A DNA stretch of 64,000 nucleotides from Akebia trifoliata (taxonomy: Eukaryota > Streptophyta > Magnoliopsida > Ranunculales > Lardizabalaceae). Of this stretch, positions 36,101 through 41,411 are shown in pieces. The DNA is taken from positions 19,599,405 through 19,663,404 of the forward strand of contig CM030714.1 of NCBI GenBank assembly GCA_017979445.1, given 5' to 3'. Both the position numbers and the translations under genes were made by a program. How positions within the stretch are numbered: the stretch's first letter is position 1; every line of letters begins with the position of its first letter. The notes below the pieces were generated by a model, which saw nothing but the letters and a program-made list of their open reading frames with translations, was not told where the DNA came from and made no database searches.

Positions 36101-39100
36101 CCGAGTCAAATCTAGGTCAGATATAGATCCATCCCTATATCCGCCGAGATCCGAATGATATGTTGCTTTGAAAAAAAAATTTTACTTTTCAAAATATCTT
36201 TTATCTACTACTTTAATATAACATGAACTCTTAGACAATAAATAAATTATAATAGTAAAATTGAATAATATAGCAAATAGAAAAGAACTATAACATAAAA
36301 AAGATGTTGAACAATCCAAAATTATTCGGTCCGAATCAAGTAATTCAGACGGGTCGGATCTGAGACCGGATTTAGTGTAATCAATATGGTTCGGATATGG
36401 TTTTAACCAATAAGATCCAAGTTGGATTTGGTTCCGGATTCGAAGAAAAAATTTGGATCAGGATATAGATATACTCAGATCCGACCCGAACCCAACCCAT
36501 TTTAAGCCCTAGATTAGAATATGTTTCATCACAAAATCAAATTTATTTAAGATAATATATATTTAAATTATCAAAAATTAATTATTTTATCAAAATATAC
36601 AAAACCTAGCTAACTCGGTCAAATTTTATTGACTATGACAATATTTTTCAAATAATAGAGGAGTCATATCGGATCTCAGTCAAATGCGAACAATTCATCG
36701 ACTGAATTCCTACGCGAAACCAAACACTGGAGTTTATTTAAGGAGTTAGAATGAACTCCAATTCCCACTCCAACTCCTAATCCAACTAACTACCGCTTCC
36801 AAACACACCCTAATTTCCATCAGACTGCATGTAGCACACTGTGTAATGGCCACTCAAGAAACATGGAACCAAATAAAAGCTTTGTAGAGAGACTTACTTT
36901 CTCCATGCAGGGCTGCATATCAGCAATATTTTTCTGCATTTGACTTGCTGATGCAGGAGACAAAAATCCAGCACATGCAGCGACTTCTGCTTGTTTCGAA
37001 CTAACTTTATTTAATTTATTCTGGTTTTGTTTTCTTTCTCTCATTGCCGATTCTGCCATATAACCAAATTATTAACTTCATATGATCAAAATATAAGTAT
37101 GTGAAAGAAGCAACAGCATCACTAAAACATTAAAACTGGAACAGTAACTCATCCAAGTATGAAACATGATGGACAATTTAGAAGAATATAAAAAAATTCA
37201 CTTAATTTCAACTCCTTGCACAATCATTATGATCTACCACAATTTCAACTAGGGAAAACTATGGCATGGATATTTTTTTTATTACAAAGGAAGATAACCA
37301 TTTGACCCTACATGTTGAGTCTCCTCCACCTAGTTTTCATATTCAGCCTACCATAGATGGGTGTCATGAAGGATGTCATACAAAACCTTGAGTTGGTCTT
37401 GGGACCTAGGCTATCTCTCAGCTTCTGATCCCTGCCTAGATGAAGAAACGAGTGTCCATAAAGAATCATCAAGTAGGGAGAGGTGCACTTAATATAAGCT
37501 AAAACGAGAAGGCAATTAAAATTTGAAGTCAAGAACAATAAAAGCTCATGCGAAGGTTAGACTAAAAGAAACTTTCCCGTCCTGCATATATTAGCAATGC
37601 TCTATTCCCAATGCTGACAAGAACACGCGTTGCAACTAGTAGAGTAGATTCCCGAGACCGCTGTCATTCCTGCTGATCTAGCTTCGTATTCTCGCCACTC
37701 CGGGGCATAAGATAAGAGCAATCCAGAGGACTCCCAGTTAGATTGTGATCATCTTAACGCCAAATATCTCTTTAGGAAGAAGCCTAGTTTAAGCCCCCAC
37801 AATTGATTACTAAAGAAAATCGATAGGAAAAATGAAGGGAAGAAAAAGGTGACAACTACTTTTTTTTCTAGGACTGGAAAGGGATAAAGATTTTGAAAGC
37901 TCTCACAATAACTATGAGCACTTCTTCTCAACCCCCCTTTTCTTCTCCTCTCTTTTTAATAAAATTATCTTTACTAATCAAAAAAAAATAACTCTAAGCA
38001 CCAAATGAACAAGTAAAGGAAGAAGACTAAAAAATAGTGAAACGCAGAAAGCCATTTCACCCTAACTATAATGATGGGAAGGCTGTTACAAACAGACACT
38101 CATCCGTAAAAATTATGAGACAAAACCGAGAGGTGCAATCATAGCCTCAAAAGACAACCAGGTAACATCATACTATGTGATACTCCTGGGTAAACCAATC
38201 AACATGATAGCAGAAGCCAAACCAGCATGAAACTTACGTGAACAAATCTTGAGACTACAACAACGTCCCCATGATCACTCCACCTCGTCAAACACATCTC
38301 ACCTAGAGATAAGTATAAGTATCTTTTGACTAAATAGATCGATTCATTTCTCATACACCACCAAAATTTCTATTATTAATTATAGGTTAGTACAATCCAT
38401 GGAATTGAGGCGGGCATCCCAAATAGCATTATTCAAAGATTAAATGTAAGAAGATTATAAATATAGAAAAGACGAGAGGAAGTGGGTATGTGAAGTGAAC
38501 TAATACTTGTGCTTTTTCTCCCAATTACTTGAGCGTGGAAGATTAATCAGTAGGTACCCCACCAGCAAGGACATCTAGGAAGCATTAAAAGGCATGGTTT
38601 TAAATCTCGGTTTGACGTCTCGTCACATTCATTGGCTAGACCAAGTTGTCTCAGATGATCATCCTCACCAAAAACCAGCCTATTTTGAAACTTCTAACCC
38701 CATCAAAAGTGGTTTACAAAAAACCATTGTCATAGATGTTGTCACAATTGCTGTCCCATGAATCGTCCCCATCTATAAATAATTATAATTTTTTTATACA
38801 ATTAGGTACATAATTTTTTTATACAATTAGAATATGATTAGTCATAAGATCATATTTTTATTTCAATAATAAATATTTAAATTAGTAGGTGCTAGCTAGC
38901 TAGTTGGTATTGGGTGATGATGATACCAGAGACCTAGGTTCAAATCTCGCCAGCACCAAGTTATTGAACTCATTAAAAATAAGCTTACCAATCCAAAAAT
39001 AAAAATATTATATTTAAATTATAAAATAAGTATTTTAATCAAAAATACAAAATACCAATTGGATCATATAAGTTTTACTGACTCGGTCGATATTTTCAAA

Positions 39101-40466
39101 ATATAGTCCGAGTCATCTCAGTTGTCCAACAACTTTCTGCATCATTCAAAAACGATATTGAGATGACTAGGGCAAGTCATCTCAGTCTCAGAAAAGATTT
39201 AAAACCAAGTTAAAATGATGAATCTCAGTAGTTCATGATCCTAATCTTGAGGTGTATATCACATATCTATACGTAGGGAAGGGGGTAGTGTCACTTCGGA
39301 TGCTTGAGAAGCATATGATCATAACTTAGAAGCACTTTTAGAGTTTTTTTAAGAATATGTTTACGTGCAAAGAGGGGTATAGTAACTTTCTATCTCATTT
39401 ATGGGAATAGATTTGTAGGAATAAAAGTGGTTTAGATTAAGGAGCCGTTTCCTTCTTAATAGGAAGTGGGATCTTTTATAATCTTCTGTAATGAGTAGTT
39501 TATCTTCATTTTAAGAGATCATTAATGGGTAGTTATCAGTTTTACATGGATCTCTTCTATTTAAATTAGGCAGCTATTGATACGTAGCAAATACGTTTCT
39601 CGCTTATCAAATAGAGAAAGAAGAGTAAATTGATAAAGATAAGAAAGGTGATCTAATTCAAGGAAGATTAGACCTCCAAAACTAACCAATTCAAGATAGT
39701 TCGTCTCCAAATCTTTTTGCATATTTTTATTCAAAACCACTGCCTAATTTAAATACAAGACTTCCATGTAAAACTGATAACTACCCATTAATGATCTCCA
39801 AAACAAAATATCCCACTTCCTATTAAGAGGGAAACGACTCCTTTTTAATCTAAAATATTTTTATTCCCCCAAATCTATTCTCATGAATTATGTAAGAAAA
39901 AAACTATACCCCTCCTCCCACATAAACATATTCTAAAATCAACTCTAAAAGTACTTATAAGTTATGATCGTATGCTTCTCAAGCATCCAAAGTTACACCA
40001 CTCCCTTCCCTACATATAGGCACGTAACAGAATGTAGAAATATTTCCCTAAACTTGTTAATCTATCGAACCTAGGCGCAACAGATCGTTCCCAAGATTAA
40101 AATTTCGAACTTAATCATGATTCATGAATGCTAAAGAACCCAATAGAAAAATCAATTATCTTAATTTACCTATTAATTCCTGAAACAAAAGTCAGAGAAA
40201 AGTATCTCCATACGATTAGCACAAAACCTAATTGAAATATATAATCAATTAATGTACATTGCATTGCAATCTGAAAATTATCTTAAAAAATGAATAGGTC
40301 ATCTAAAACAGAAAAGAAATTGGTAATCAAACCCTATTTTTAACTGTTTGGGTATATAGTTTCAATCTTGCCAACATGGAGAAGACGATGAAGAGAGATT
40401 GGAGAGCTTACGAGGAGGAGATACGCCACATTTGAAGCACTCGAACAATCGATCAACGTCGTCCAT
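2904..40466 (-). CDS. PRIMPOL: PrimPol (DNA-directed primase/polymerase) homologue, 13 exons traced, 3' end outside window
   Basis: This family makes primers and does lesion-tolerant synthesis so that stalled forks can restart; it acts in nucleus and organelles. The spliced model has exons of 55, 155, 164, 147, 52, 175, 83, 213, 117, 157, 108, 66 and 263 bases, 585 codons in all, with compatible phases and GT-AG ends throughout. Family motifs are present: DLE at residues 200-202 (metal-binding DxE), SRH at 253-255, and [10 protein letters not shown] with Asp313. A zinc finger uses Cys464, His471, Cys491 and Cys496. The finger spacing (6, 19, 4) and the 55-residue gap from DxE to the SxH His match the human enzyme as I remember it. 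Human PrimPol is 560 residues. No coding exon is broken, so the gene looks functional. Introns total about 35.8 kb and are full of transposons. The C-terminal exon or exons were not found and probably lie left of base 1; without splicing, exon 13 would run to a stop at 2808. Confidence 0.88.
3258..3323 (-). CDS. PRIMPOL: PrimPol exon 12 (second half of zinc finger)
   Basis: Acceptor TTGTTCAG, phase 1 in and out; encodes [20 protein letters not shown], with Cys491 and Cys496 of the UL52-type zinc finger. The donor is AAAG|GTTCGA. Intron 11, on its upstream side, is 8.9 kb long. Confidence 0.88.
3537..3655 (-). repeat. Copia 3' LTR
   Basis: 119 bases; on the minus strand it starts TGTTAGAATAAG and ends TTTCAATT. 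It differs from the other LTR at three sites (ATCAGG/ATCGGG, AAAAGAC/AAATGAC, CATATAT/CATTTAT). Confidence 0.92.
3656..3667 (-). other. Copia polypurine tract
   Basis: On the minus strand CTTGAGGGGGAG lies immediately before the 3' LTR, the usual plus-strand primer site for reverse transcription. Confidence 0.85.
3663..7788 (-). pseudogene. Copia gag-pol, disrupted
   Basis: The first frame runs 1,057 codons from ATG at 7788 to 4615. It contains Gag, a CCHC knuckle ([14 protein letters not shown], about residue 262) and protease (DSGAS, about 366). The integrase HHCC region lies near 500 and its core starts DVWGP near 563. The start of RT ([14 protein letters not shown]) is near 920. The frame breaks inside RT at about 4650: around 45 residues that should include the YGLKQxPRAW block are missing, and YVDD follows at about 4605. 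Two more breaks occur near 4320 and 4035. RNase H continues with DADYAGS (about 4115) and YCDNKSA (about 3895) and ends at 3663. The RT deletion makes the copy non-autonomous. Order gag-PR-INT-RT-RH is diagnostic of copia. Confidence 0.92.
7789..8559 (-). other. Copia untranslated leader
   Basis: About 770 bases between PBS and gag ATG, with diverged short repeats built on CTGCTGTGATCGCAGG-like and CAAACAGCCAC-like blocks. No credible ORF. Its repeat style resembles the leader of the copia fragment at 1135-1612. Confidence 0.6.
8560..8572 (-). other. Copia primer-binding site
   Basis: TGGTATCAGAGCC on the minus strand, a perfect match to the initiator tRNA-Met PBS, directly adjoining the 5' LTR. 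Confidence 0.93.
8573..8691 (-). repeat. Copia 5' LTR
   Basis: 119 bases, partner of the LTR at 3537-3655; followed on the plus strand by the target duplication GAAAC. Confidence 0.92.
8692..10330. other. Intron 11 sequence, no gene recognised
   Basis: AT-rich non-coding DNA apart from the tandem duplication at 9341-9476. No transposon signature that I could support. Confidence 0.5.
9341..9476. repeat. Tandem duplication of about 68 bases
   Basis: Two adjacent copies of a unit containing AAAGCCTATTTTATGAAATT followed by TCAAGTTTTGATAG, with a few substitutions between them. Confidence 0.85.
10331..10662 (-). pseudogene. LINE (L1-type) ORF2 C-terminus fragment
   Basis: On the minus strand codons from about 10662 to the stop at 10561-10563 give [14 protein letters not shown]. 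This is the signature of the zf-RVT region at the C-terminus of plant LINE ORF2. The downstream part to about 10331 would be 3'UTR. No RT catalytic motif is present, so this is a 5'-truncated remnant, as is usual for LINEs. Confidence 0.65.
10663..12203. other. Intron 11 sequence, no gene recognised
   Basis: Non-coding. Contains a T-rich low-complexity run at 11346-11399 with three GGTTTT units. The part next to the LINE fragment may belong to it but shows no motif. Confidence 0.45.
12204..12311 (-). CDS. PRIMPOL: PrimPol exon 11 (first half of zinc finger)
   Basis: Acceptor TTTGCTAG, phase 1 in and out. Encodes the highly conserved [15 protein letters not shown] segment and [14 protein letters not shown], containing Cys464 and His471. 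It sits alone between a 13.1-kb and an 8.9-kb intron, which makes it easy to miss in automated annotation. Confidence 0.9.
12312..13042. other. Intron 10 sequence, no gene recognised
   Basis: Non-coding. A plus-strand open frame at 12601-12906 has no recognisable domain and no gene context. Confidence 0.5.
13043..13724. mobile_element. Probable MITE with about 40-base imperfect terminal inverted repeats
   Basis: The left end (GGGTGGGCTGTTTGCACCCA) and the reverse complement of the right end (GGTGGGCTATTTGCACTCA) match, and similarity continues inward through a TTTGGTGCTC/CTTGTGCTC block. The interior has no coding capacity and includes a small hairpin at about 13191-13210. I found no convincing target duplication, so the superfamily is unassigned. 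Confidence 0.5.
13725..14174. other. Intron 10 sequence, no gene recognised
   Basis: AT-rich non-coding DNA left of the gypsy insertion. Confidence 0.5.
14180..14600 (-). repeat. Gypsy 3' LTR
   Basis: 421 bases; on the minus strand starts TGTTGATGGGGATAT. The terminal dinucleotide has changed (plus strand AGTAATAG against TGTAATAG in its partner). A purine-rich GCAGGGGAACTAA precedes it on the minus strand as probable polypurine tract. Confidence 0.88.
14979..15142 (+). promoter_or_regulatory. Possible promoter of the antisense ORF
   Basis: CTTTAAAAAGGG at about 15005-15016 resembles a TATA box and lies about 130 bases before the ATG at 15142. This would give the antisense ORF its own promoter. 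Inferred from position and sequence only. Confidence 0.35.
15142..17266 (+). pseudogene. Plant mobile domain (PMD, MAIN/MAIL-like) ORF, antisense to the host retrotransposon
   Basis: Runs opposite to the gag-pol of the surrounding gypsy element, in the space between integrase and 3' LTR. It begins with ATG at 15142 (MARRGKS) and hits a stop at 15316. The frame resumes at 15415 with a typical plant-mobile-domain core: [12 protein letters not shown], then [17 protein letters not shown] at about 15630-15690. After a frameshift near 15840 it continues with [24 protein letters not shown] and NFLQV. A charged C-terminal end ([25 protein letters not shown]) stops at 17264-17266. PMD proteins are nuclear factors linked to transposon silencing, and PMD-like ORFs are also found inside transposable elements. 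At least three frame changes or stops make this copy a pseudogene. Confidence 0.75.
17800..19080 (-). pseudogene. Gypsy integrase region, decayed
   Basis: Minus-strand fragments in order: a zinc-binding part with GYYWLEM and [10 protein letters not shown] (about 18870), then [18 protein letters not shown] (about 18540). The core follows with [13 protein letters not shown] (about 18410) and [20 protein letters not shown] (about 18160-18100). After that come LWAYRT and [11 protein letters not shown] (about 17960). The [19 protein letters not shown] block contains the region of the catalytic Glu. Frameshifts and stops break it repeatedly. Two zinc-like segments suggest a partial duplication or rearrangement. 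Confidence 0.82.
19139..19770 (-). pseudogene. Gypsy RNase H region, decayed
   Basis: Minus strand reads [20 protein letters not shown], then [20 protein letters not shown], then [12 protein letters not shown]. The DGS, NxxEYEA and HADALA motifs are typical of the additional RNase H found after RT in Tat-clade gypsy elements. It follows RT and precedes integrase. Confidence 0.82.
20145..21060 (-). pseudogene. Gypsy reverse transcriptase region, decayed
   Basis: Minus strand: [14 protein letters not shown] (about 21000), then a VRRFRLEVQVQIEEEV-like linker with breaks. [16 protein letters not shown] (about 20600) and [14 protein letters not shown] (about 20500) follow. The thumb/connection part ([30 protein letters not shown]) ends near 20145. 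YVDD is the catalytic motif. Several frameshifts, so inactive. Confidence 0.85.
21061..21800 (-). other. Gypsy protease/linker region, heavily decayed
   Basis: Between gag and RT; no intact protease motif could be read. Assigned by position. Confidence 0.45.
21803..22770 (-). pseudogene. Gypsy gag, decayed
   Basis: Minus strand reads [16 protein letters not shown], then [19 protein letters not shown] and [10 protein letters not shown]. Later [19 protein letters not shown] gives a zinc-binding region of the CxYHxxxGHxTExC type seen in Tat-type gypsy Gags. Stops and a frameshift separate the two ORFs. Confidence 0.8.
23313..23330 (-). other. Gypsy primer-binding site
   Basis: On the minus strand TGGTGACTTCACTGGGGA starts 3 bases after the 5' LTR end. 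It resembles the TGGCGACTTC-type PBS of Tat/Ogre elements. Confidence 0.65.
23331..23749 (-). repeat. Gypsy 5' LTR
   Basis: 419 bases, TG...CA, partner of 14180-14600, followed on the plus strand by target duplication AAAAC. Confidence 0.88.
23755..25397. other. Proximal part of intron 10
   Basis: Mostly non-coding. Contains the possible orphan exon at 24012-24132 and nothing else recognisable. Confidence 0.5.
24012..24132 (-). other. Possible orphan exon, unrecognised
   Basis: A 40-codon open stretch on the minus strand with protein-like composition ([19 protein letters not shown], then [18 protein letters not shown]). It is bounded by a possible AG acceptor and a GTAACT donor. It does not fit PrimPol: in the phase of exon 10 it would hit a stop, and no family member I know has such a segment. 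It could be a captured exon fragment or chance. I do not recognise the parent gene. Confidence 0.3.
25398..25554 (-). CDS. PRIMPOL: PrimPol exon 10
   Basis: Acceptor TTAATGCAG, phase 0 in, phase 1 out (TCAG|GTGATT). Encodes the segment from [18 protein letters not shown] to [20 protein letters not shown], which links the polymerase module to the zinc finger. The PFPALD-x-FxESIASxGNVSG block is conserved in plants. Confidence 0.88.
25793..25909 (-). CDS. PRIMPOL: PrimPol exon 9
   Basis: 117 bases, phase 0 both ends; acceptor TTTAAAG, donor GAG|GTAGTT. Encodes a short internal duplication: [13 protein letters not shown] followed by [13 protein letters not shown]. The acceptor is the least certain splice site of the model because the frame is open further upstream. 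Confidence 0.78.
26065..26277 (-). CDS. PRIMPOL: PrimPol exon 8 (third catalytic motif)
   Basis: Acceptor TATAACCAG, donor ATG|GTATGC, phase 0. Contains [16 protein letters not shown] with Asp313, the third acidic residue of the primase active site, and a [11 protein letters not shown] block. Confidence 0.92.
26487..26894 (-). mobile_element. TRIM (terminal-repeat retrotransposon in miniature), in intron 7
   Basis: Complete 408-base miniature LTR element in minus orientation with perfect target duplication ATTGG (26482-26486 and 26895-26899). The 5' LTR is 26768-26894 (127 bases, TG...CA). A degenerate PBS lies at 26755-26767 and the interior is only about 70 bases. The polypurine-like GGGTGGAGGGGAA adjoins the 3' LTR at 26487-26698. 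That LTR is longer because a roughly 43-base unit (GAGAACTATGAATATAAGAG...) is present three times rather than once. No coding capacity. Confidence 0.88.
26722..26732 (-). promoter_or_regulatory. B-box-like Pol III motif inside TRIM
   Basis: On the minus strand GGGTTCGAATC matches the tRNA B-box consensus GGTTCGANTC. No matching A box or tRNA fold was found, so this is a motif note, not a tRNA gene. Confidence 0.4.
27039..27121 (-). CDS. PRIMPOL: PrimPol exon 7 (SxH motif)
   Basis: Acceptor TTTTTTGCAG, phase 1 in, phase 0 out (GAG|GTATGC). Encodes [12 protein letters not shown] then [10 protein letters not shown]; Ser253-Arg-His255 is the SxH nucleotide-binding motif of archaeo-eukaryotic primases. 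Confidence 0.92.
27395..27902. mobile_element. Two TRIM-like remnants in inverted orientation
   Basis: A minus copy has its 5' LTR at 27791-27902 (112 bases). A degenerate PBS (TGATATCAGGGTG on the minus strand) lies before 27790, a short interior follows, and the 3' LTR ends at 27700. A plus copy has a PBS-like TGGTCTCAGAGG near 27407 and its LTR starting TGTTGAGTTTAG at 27498. They meet near 27557, so 27498-27700 is a near-palindrome. LTRs carry CTCCTTATAAG, a TATA-like motif. The minus 3' LTR also has a duplicated segment of about 42 bases. Confidence 0.72.
27903..28626. other. Intron 6 sequence, no gene recognised
   Basis: AT-rich non-coding DNA between the TRIM pair and exon 6. Confidence 0.5.
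28627..28801 (-). CDS. PRIMPOL: PrimPol exon 6 (catalytic DxE)
   Basis: Acceptor TTTTCTCCAG, phase 0 in, phase 1 out (GAAG|GTCTGG). Encodes [15 protein letters not shown], with Asp200 and Glu202 as metal ligands, through to ELDSSTE. Confidence 0.93.
28802..30526. other. Intron 5 sequence, mostly unassigned
   Basis: No gene recognised. Contains a diverged tandem duplication at about 29425-29630 (blocks AATTATTGTTCACCAAGATATC and ACTATTGTTCATCGAGATATC). Confidence 0.5.
29425..29630. repeat. Diverged tandem duplication of about 110 bases
   Basis: Two copies sharing TTCGGT, ATTGTTCA, GATATC and AATGAATA blocks followed by an AAATATATA run. Confidence 0.6.
30535..31355. mobile_element. hAT-type MITE, 821 bases, in intron 5
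   Basis: Ends TAGGGGTGAACA and TGTGCACCCCTA, flanked by a perfect 8-base target duplication GCTGAAAG (30527-30534 and 31356-31363). Subterminal regions are built from repeated GAACCAATCCGAACC-like motifs in both orientations. No transposase coding region. An 8-base duplication and TAGGG-type ends are diagnostic of hAT. Confidence 0.9.
31440..33510 (+). pseudogene. Ty1/copia pol fragment, interrupted
   Basis: Plus strand. Integrase zinc end [10 protein letters not shown] (about 31510) leads to [17 protein letters not shown] (about 31600). After several frame changes CVYYVRI is reached (about 32110). Copia similarity resumes after a chromovirus insertion, with [13 protein letters not shown] (about 32880) and [16 protein letters not shown] (about 33180). 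[28 protein letters not shown] (about 33310-33400) and [18 protein letters not shown] (about 33420) then give the start of RT. It ends before the YVDD block. Heavily broken. Confidence 0.82.
32127..32755 (+). mobile_element. Chromovirus (Ty3/gypsy) 3' end inserted in the copia fragment
   Basis: Reads [20 protein letters not shown] and then, after frame changes, [18 protein letters not shown] (about 32390-32450): integrase C-terminus and chromodomain of plant chromoviruses. A purine-rich GGGAGTGGGAA and an LTR-like stretch starting TGATTAGAACAAG (about 32500) follow, to about 32755, where copia similarity resumes. Internal truncation means no paired LTR or target duplication was found. Confidence 0.72.
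33511..34025. other. Intron 5 sequence, no gene recognised
   Basis: No supported feature. Confidence 0.5.
34026..34690 (-). pseudogene. LINE ORF1 / DUF4283-like fragment
   Basis: Minus strand reads [14 protein letters not shown], then after a frame change [22 protein letters not shown]. This is the order WxxIxGLPLxLWxxxxFxxIGxxxGGLLEVD found in the DUF4283 region of plant LINE ORF1 proteins. The downstream part to 34026 is open but not diagnostic. Confidence 0.55.
34983..35034 (-). CDS. PRIMPOL: PrimPol exon 5
   Basis: 52 bases; acceptor TGTTGCAG, phase 2 in, phase 0 out (GAG|GTGATG). Encodes [17 protein letters not shown], leading directly to the [11 protein letters not shown] block of exon 6. 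Intron 5 that follows is 6.2 kb. Confidence 0.9.
35161..35307 (-). CDS. PRIMPOL: PrimPol exon 4
   Basis: Acceptor TTTTATAG, phase 2 both ends. Encodes [17 protein letters not shown] through [19 protein letters not shown] to DFWQ, the N-terminal part of the primase fold typical of PrimPol. Confidence 0.92.
35407..35570 (-). CDS. PRIMPOL: PrimPol exon 3
   Basis: Acceptor CCTTCAG, phase 0 in, phase 2 out (TTGAG|GTCAGG). Encodes [19 protein letters not shown] and [18 protein letters not shown], conserved near the N-terminus of plant PrimPol. Confidence 0.9.
35765..36810. mobile_element. PIF/Harbinger-type MITE in intron 2, with nested hAT
   Basis: Ends GGATGTGTTTGGAA and (reverse complement) GGGTGTGTTTGGAA, flanked by TAA at 35762-35764 and 36811-36813. 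Inverted similarity continues inward through GGTAGTTGGTGGGAGTTGGA-like sequence. Removing the nested element leaves about 500 bases. The right end lies only 85 bases from the exon 2 donor. Confidence 0.82.
35974..36511. mobile_element. hAT-type MITE nested inside the Harbinger MITE
   Basis: 538 bases with ends TAGGGCATAAAATGGGT and (reverse complement) TAGGGCTTAAAATGGGT and the perfect 8-base duplication GATTAGAA (35966-35973, 36512-36519). Interior has repeated GATCCGAA-type motifs and no coding capacity. Confidence 0.9.
36898..37052 (-). CDS. PRIMPOL: PrimPol exon 2
   Basis: Acceptor ATATGGCAG, phase 1 in, phase 0 out (AAA|GTAAGT). With exon 1 it forms [18 protein letters not shown], then a poorly conserved Ala/Ser/Gln-rich linker. 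Confidence 0.85.
37053..38590. other. Intron 1 sequence, no gene recognised
   Basis: Non-coding. A TTTTAATAAAATTATC block followed by an A-run at about 37979-37988 resembles a LINE/SINE 3' end but no coding part supports it. Confidence 0.45.
38592..39213. mobile_element. Possible MITE with TGGTTTTAAATCT ends
   Basis: Left end TGGTTTTAAATCTCGG and reverse complement of the right end TGGTTTTAAATCTTTT match, with further inverted GAGTCATCTCAG-type blocks inside. No target duplication was identified. A tRNA-related segment lies within it. Confidence 0.4.
38885..39010 (+). mobile_element. Possible tRNA-derived SINE fragment
   Basis: TAGCTAGTTGG (38897-38907) resembles a Pol III A box and GGTTCAAATCT (38937-38947) a B box, about 30 bases apart as in tRNA-derived SINEs. 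An A-rich tail follows at about 38995-39010. No cloverleaf, so not a tRNA gene. Confidence 0.4.
39267..40019. repeat. Large foldback (inverted repeat) in PrimPol intron 1
   Basis: Left arm 39267-39573 and right arm 39740-40019 are imperfect reverse complements over nearly their whole length, separated by 166 bases. Matching blocks include GATGCTTGAGAAGCAT, AGGAAGTGGGAT, TAATGGGTAGTTATCAGTTTT and TTTAAATTAGGCAG. Transcribed as part of the intron it would form a long hairpin. The arms have several substitutions and small indels. Confidence 0.9.
40412..40466 (-). CDS. PRIMPOL: PrimPol exon 1 with start codon
   Basis: ATG at 40466-40464; encodes [18 protein letters not shown] plus one base, donor CTC|GTAAGC. 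This N-terminus is characteristic of plant PrimPol. A GAA-rich stretch lies just before the ATG on the minus strand. Confidence 0.88.
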
Positions 40467-40786
40467 GATCTCTCCTTCTTCTTCTTCTTCTCTCAACGAC
40501 AAAAAAGTATAAAACCATCAAACCATTCGATGGGTTTAAAAAGAAGGCTTATATTACCACACCAATGTTTACTGATAGAACCCCAAGATATTGTTATTTG
40601 AGATTTTTCCCGAAACGTGTGCAACTTTTGGAAAATTTCCGATTCTGGTACACTGGTCATTTTAATTTTTTTGAATGAGTTCGCTGGTAGGAATTTAAAG
40701 TGATGATATCGCCTATAAAAAGTAACCATCTTGCTGGGAAAATTAAACAATAAATATCATTGATTTGAAAGTGAGGATCTTGTAAA
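40467..40786 (-). promoter_or_regulatory. PrimPol 5'UTR and proximal promoter
   Basis: About 320 bases between the PrimPol ATG and the gypsy LTR. It includes a (GAA)n-like 5'UTR repeat (40471-40490, minus strand). No clear TATA box. A minus-strand open frame at 40493-40750 ends just before the ATG and shows no protein similarity. Confidence 0.5.
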
Positions 40787-41362
40787 GGGAAATAATTATG
40801 GAATAATCTTATTCGTACACGTGTCTCAGCCGGTCAAGTGGTACCTGACACACATCAGCTGATAAGGCACTGTCTAGTAGGTAGGGCAGGTCAAAGCTAC
40901 CTCTCTAGTCTGGCTAGCAGGGCAGCACAGTACTAAGCAAAGTCAATCCTGCCAGGCAGGGCAGGCCAGGCCTCGAGAAAATCGCAATACTGTTACGTGT
41001 ACGTAAATCTCAAAAATCCCAAAGGAGATCTCTGCAGATAAATTCGATTGATTCAGAATATCCCGATTAGGTAAACAAACCCGCTGAACTAACAGAAATC
41101 CCATGATTACAGCCTATAGAGGGGGGAAACCAAAAGGAAAGGTAGGGGGTCATATAGCACAATAAGTTCTATTGAAAGGAGGACTAGAGATATCGGGAAC
41201 TAAGGAGTATTGATTATTGTTCCTCTGTTTCTCTAACTTGTGCATAGAAGTGTCGGTGCCATGGACCAGGCCATCACGATGAGAGAAGTGCTATGAATGA
41301 CTTCGAATCGATGTGGGTTGGGACTATTAGAGTTGTCCATCAGATTTCAACCGCACAAAAAC
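40787..41362 (+). repeat. 5' LTR of the outer gypsy element (approximate start)
   Basis: Ends just before the PBS; includes a GGCAGGGCAGG-rich stretch and a typical U5-like end. Without the 3' LTR the exact start cannot be fixed; it is placed at TGTAAAGGG. Confidence 0.55.
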
Positions 41363-41380
41363 TAGCATCGTTTGTGGGAA
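41363..41380 (+). other. Primer-binding site of the outer gypsy element
   Basis: TAGCATCGTTTGTGGGAA, four differences from the common plant gypsy PBS TGGCGCCGTCTGTGGGAA. Confidence 0.6.
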
Positions 41381-41411
41381 TATTAGTAGCAAATTGACTT
41401 CAATTGAAACA

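Noticed and set aside
37640..37990. Possible LINE or SINE 3' end with A-run
   Set aside because: Only a short A-tract and an AATAAAATTATC-like block; no coding or A/B-box support.
38897..38950. Possible tRNA gene
   Set aside because: A and B boxes are present but the acceptor and anticodon stems do not form, so a SINE fragment is more likely.
40493..40750. 85-codon minus-strand open frame just upstream of the PrimPol ATG
   Set aside because: No domain-like features; lies in the presumed 5'UTR/promoter and is more likely chance.
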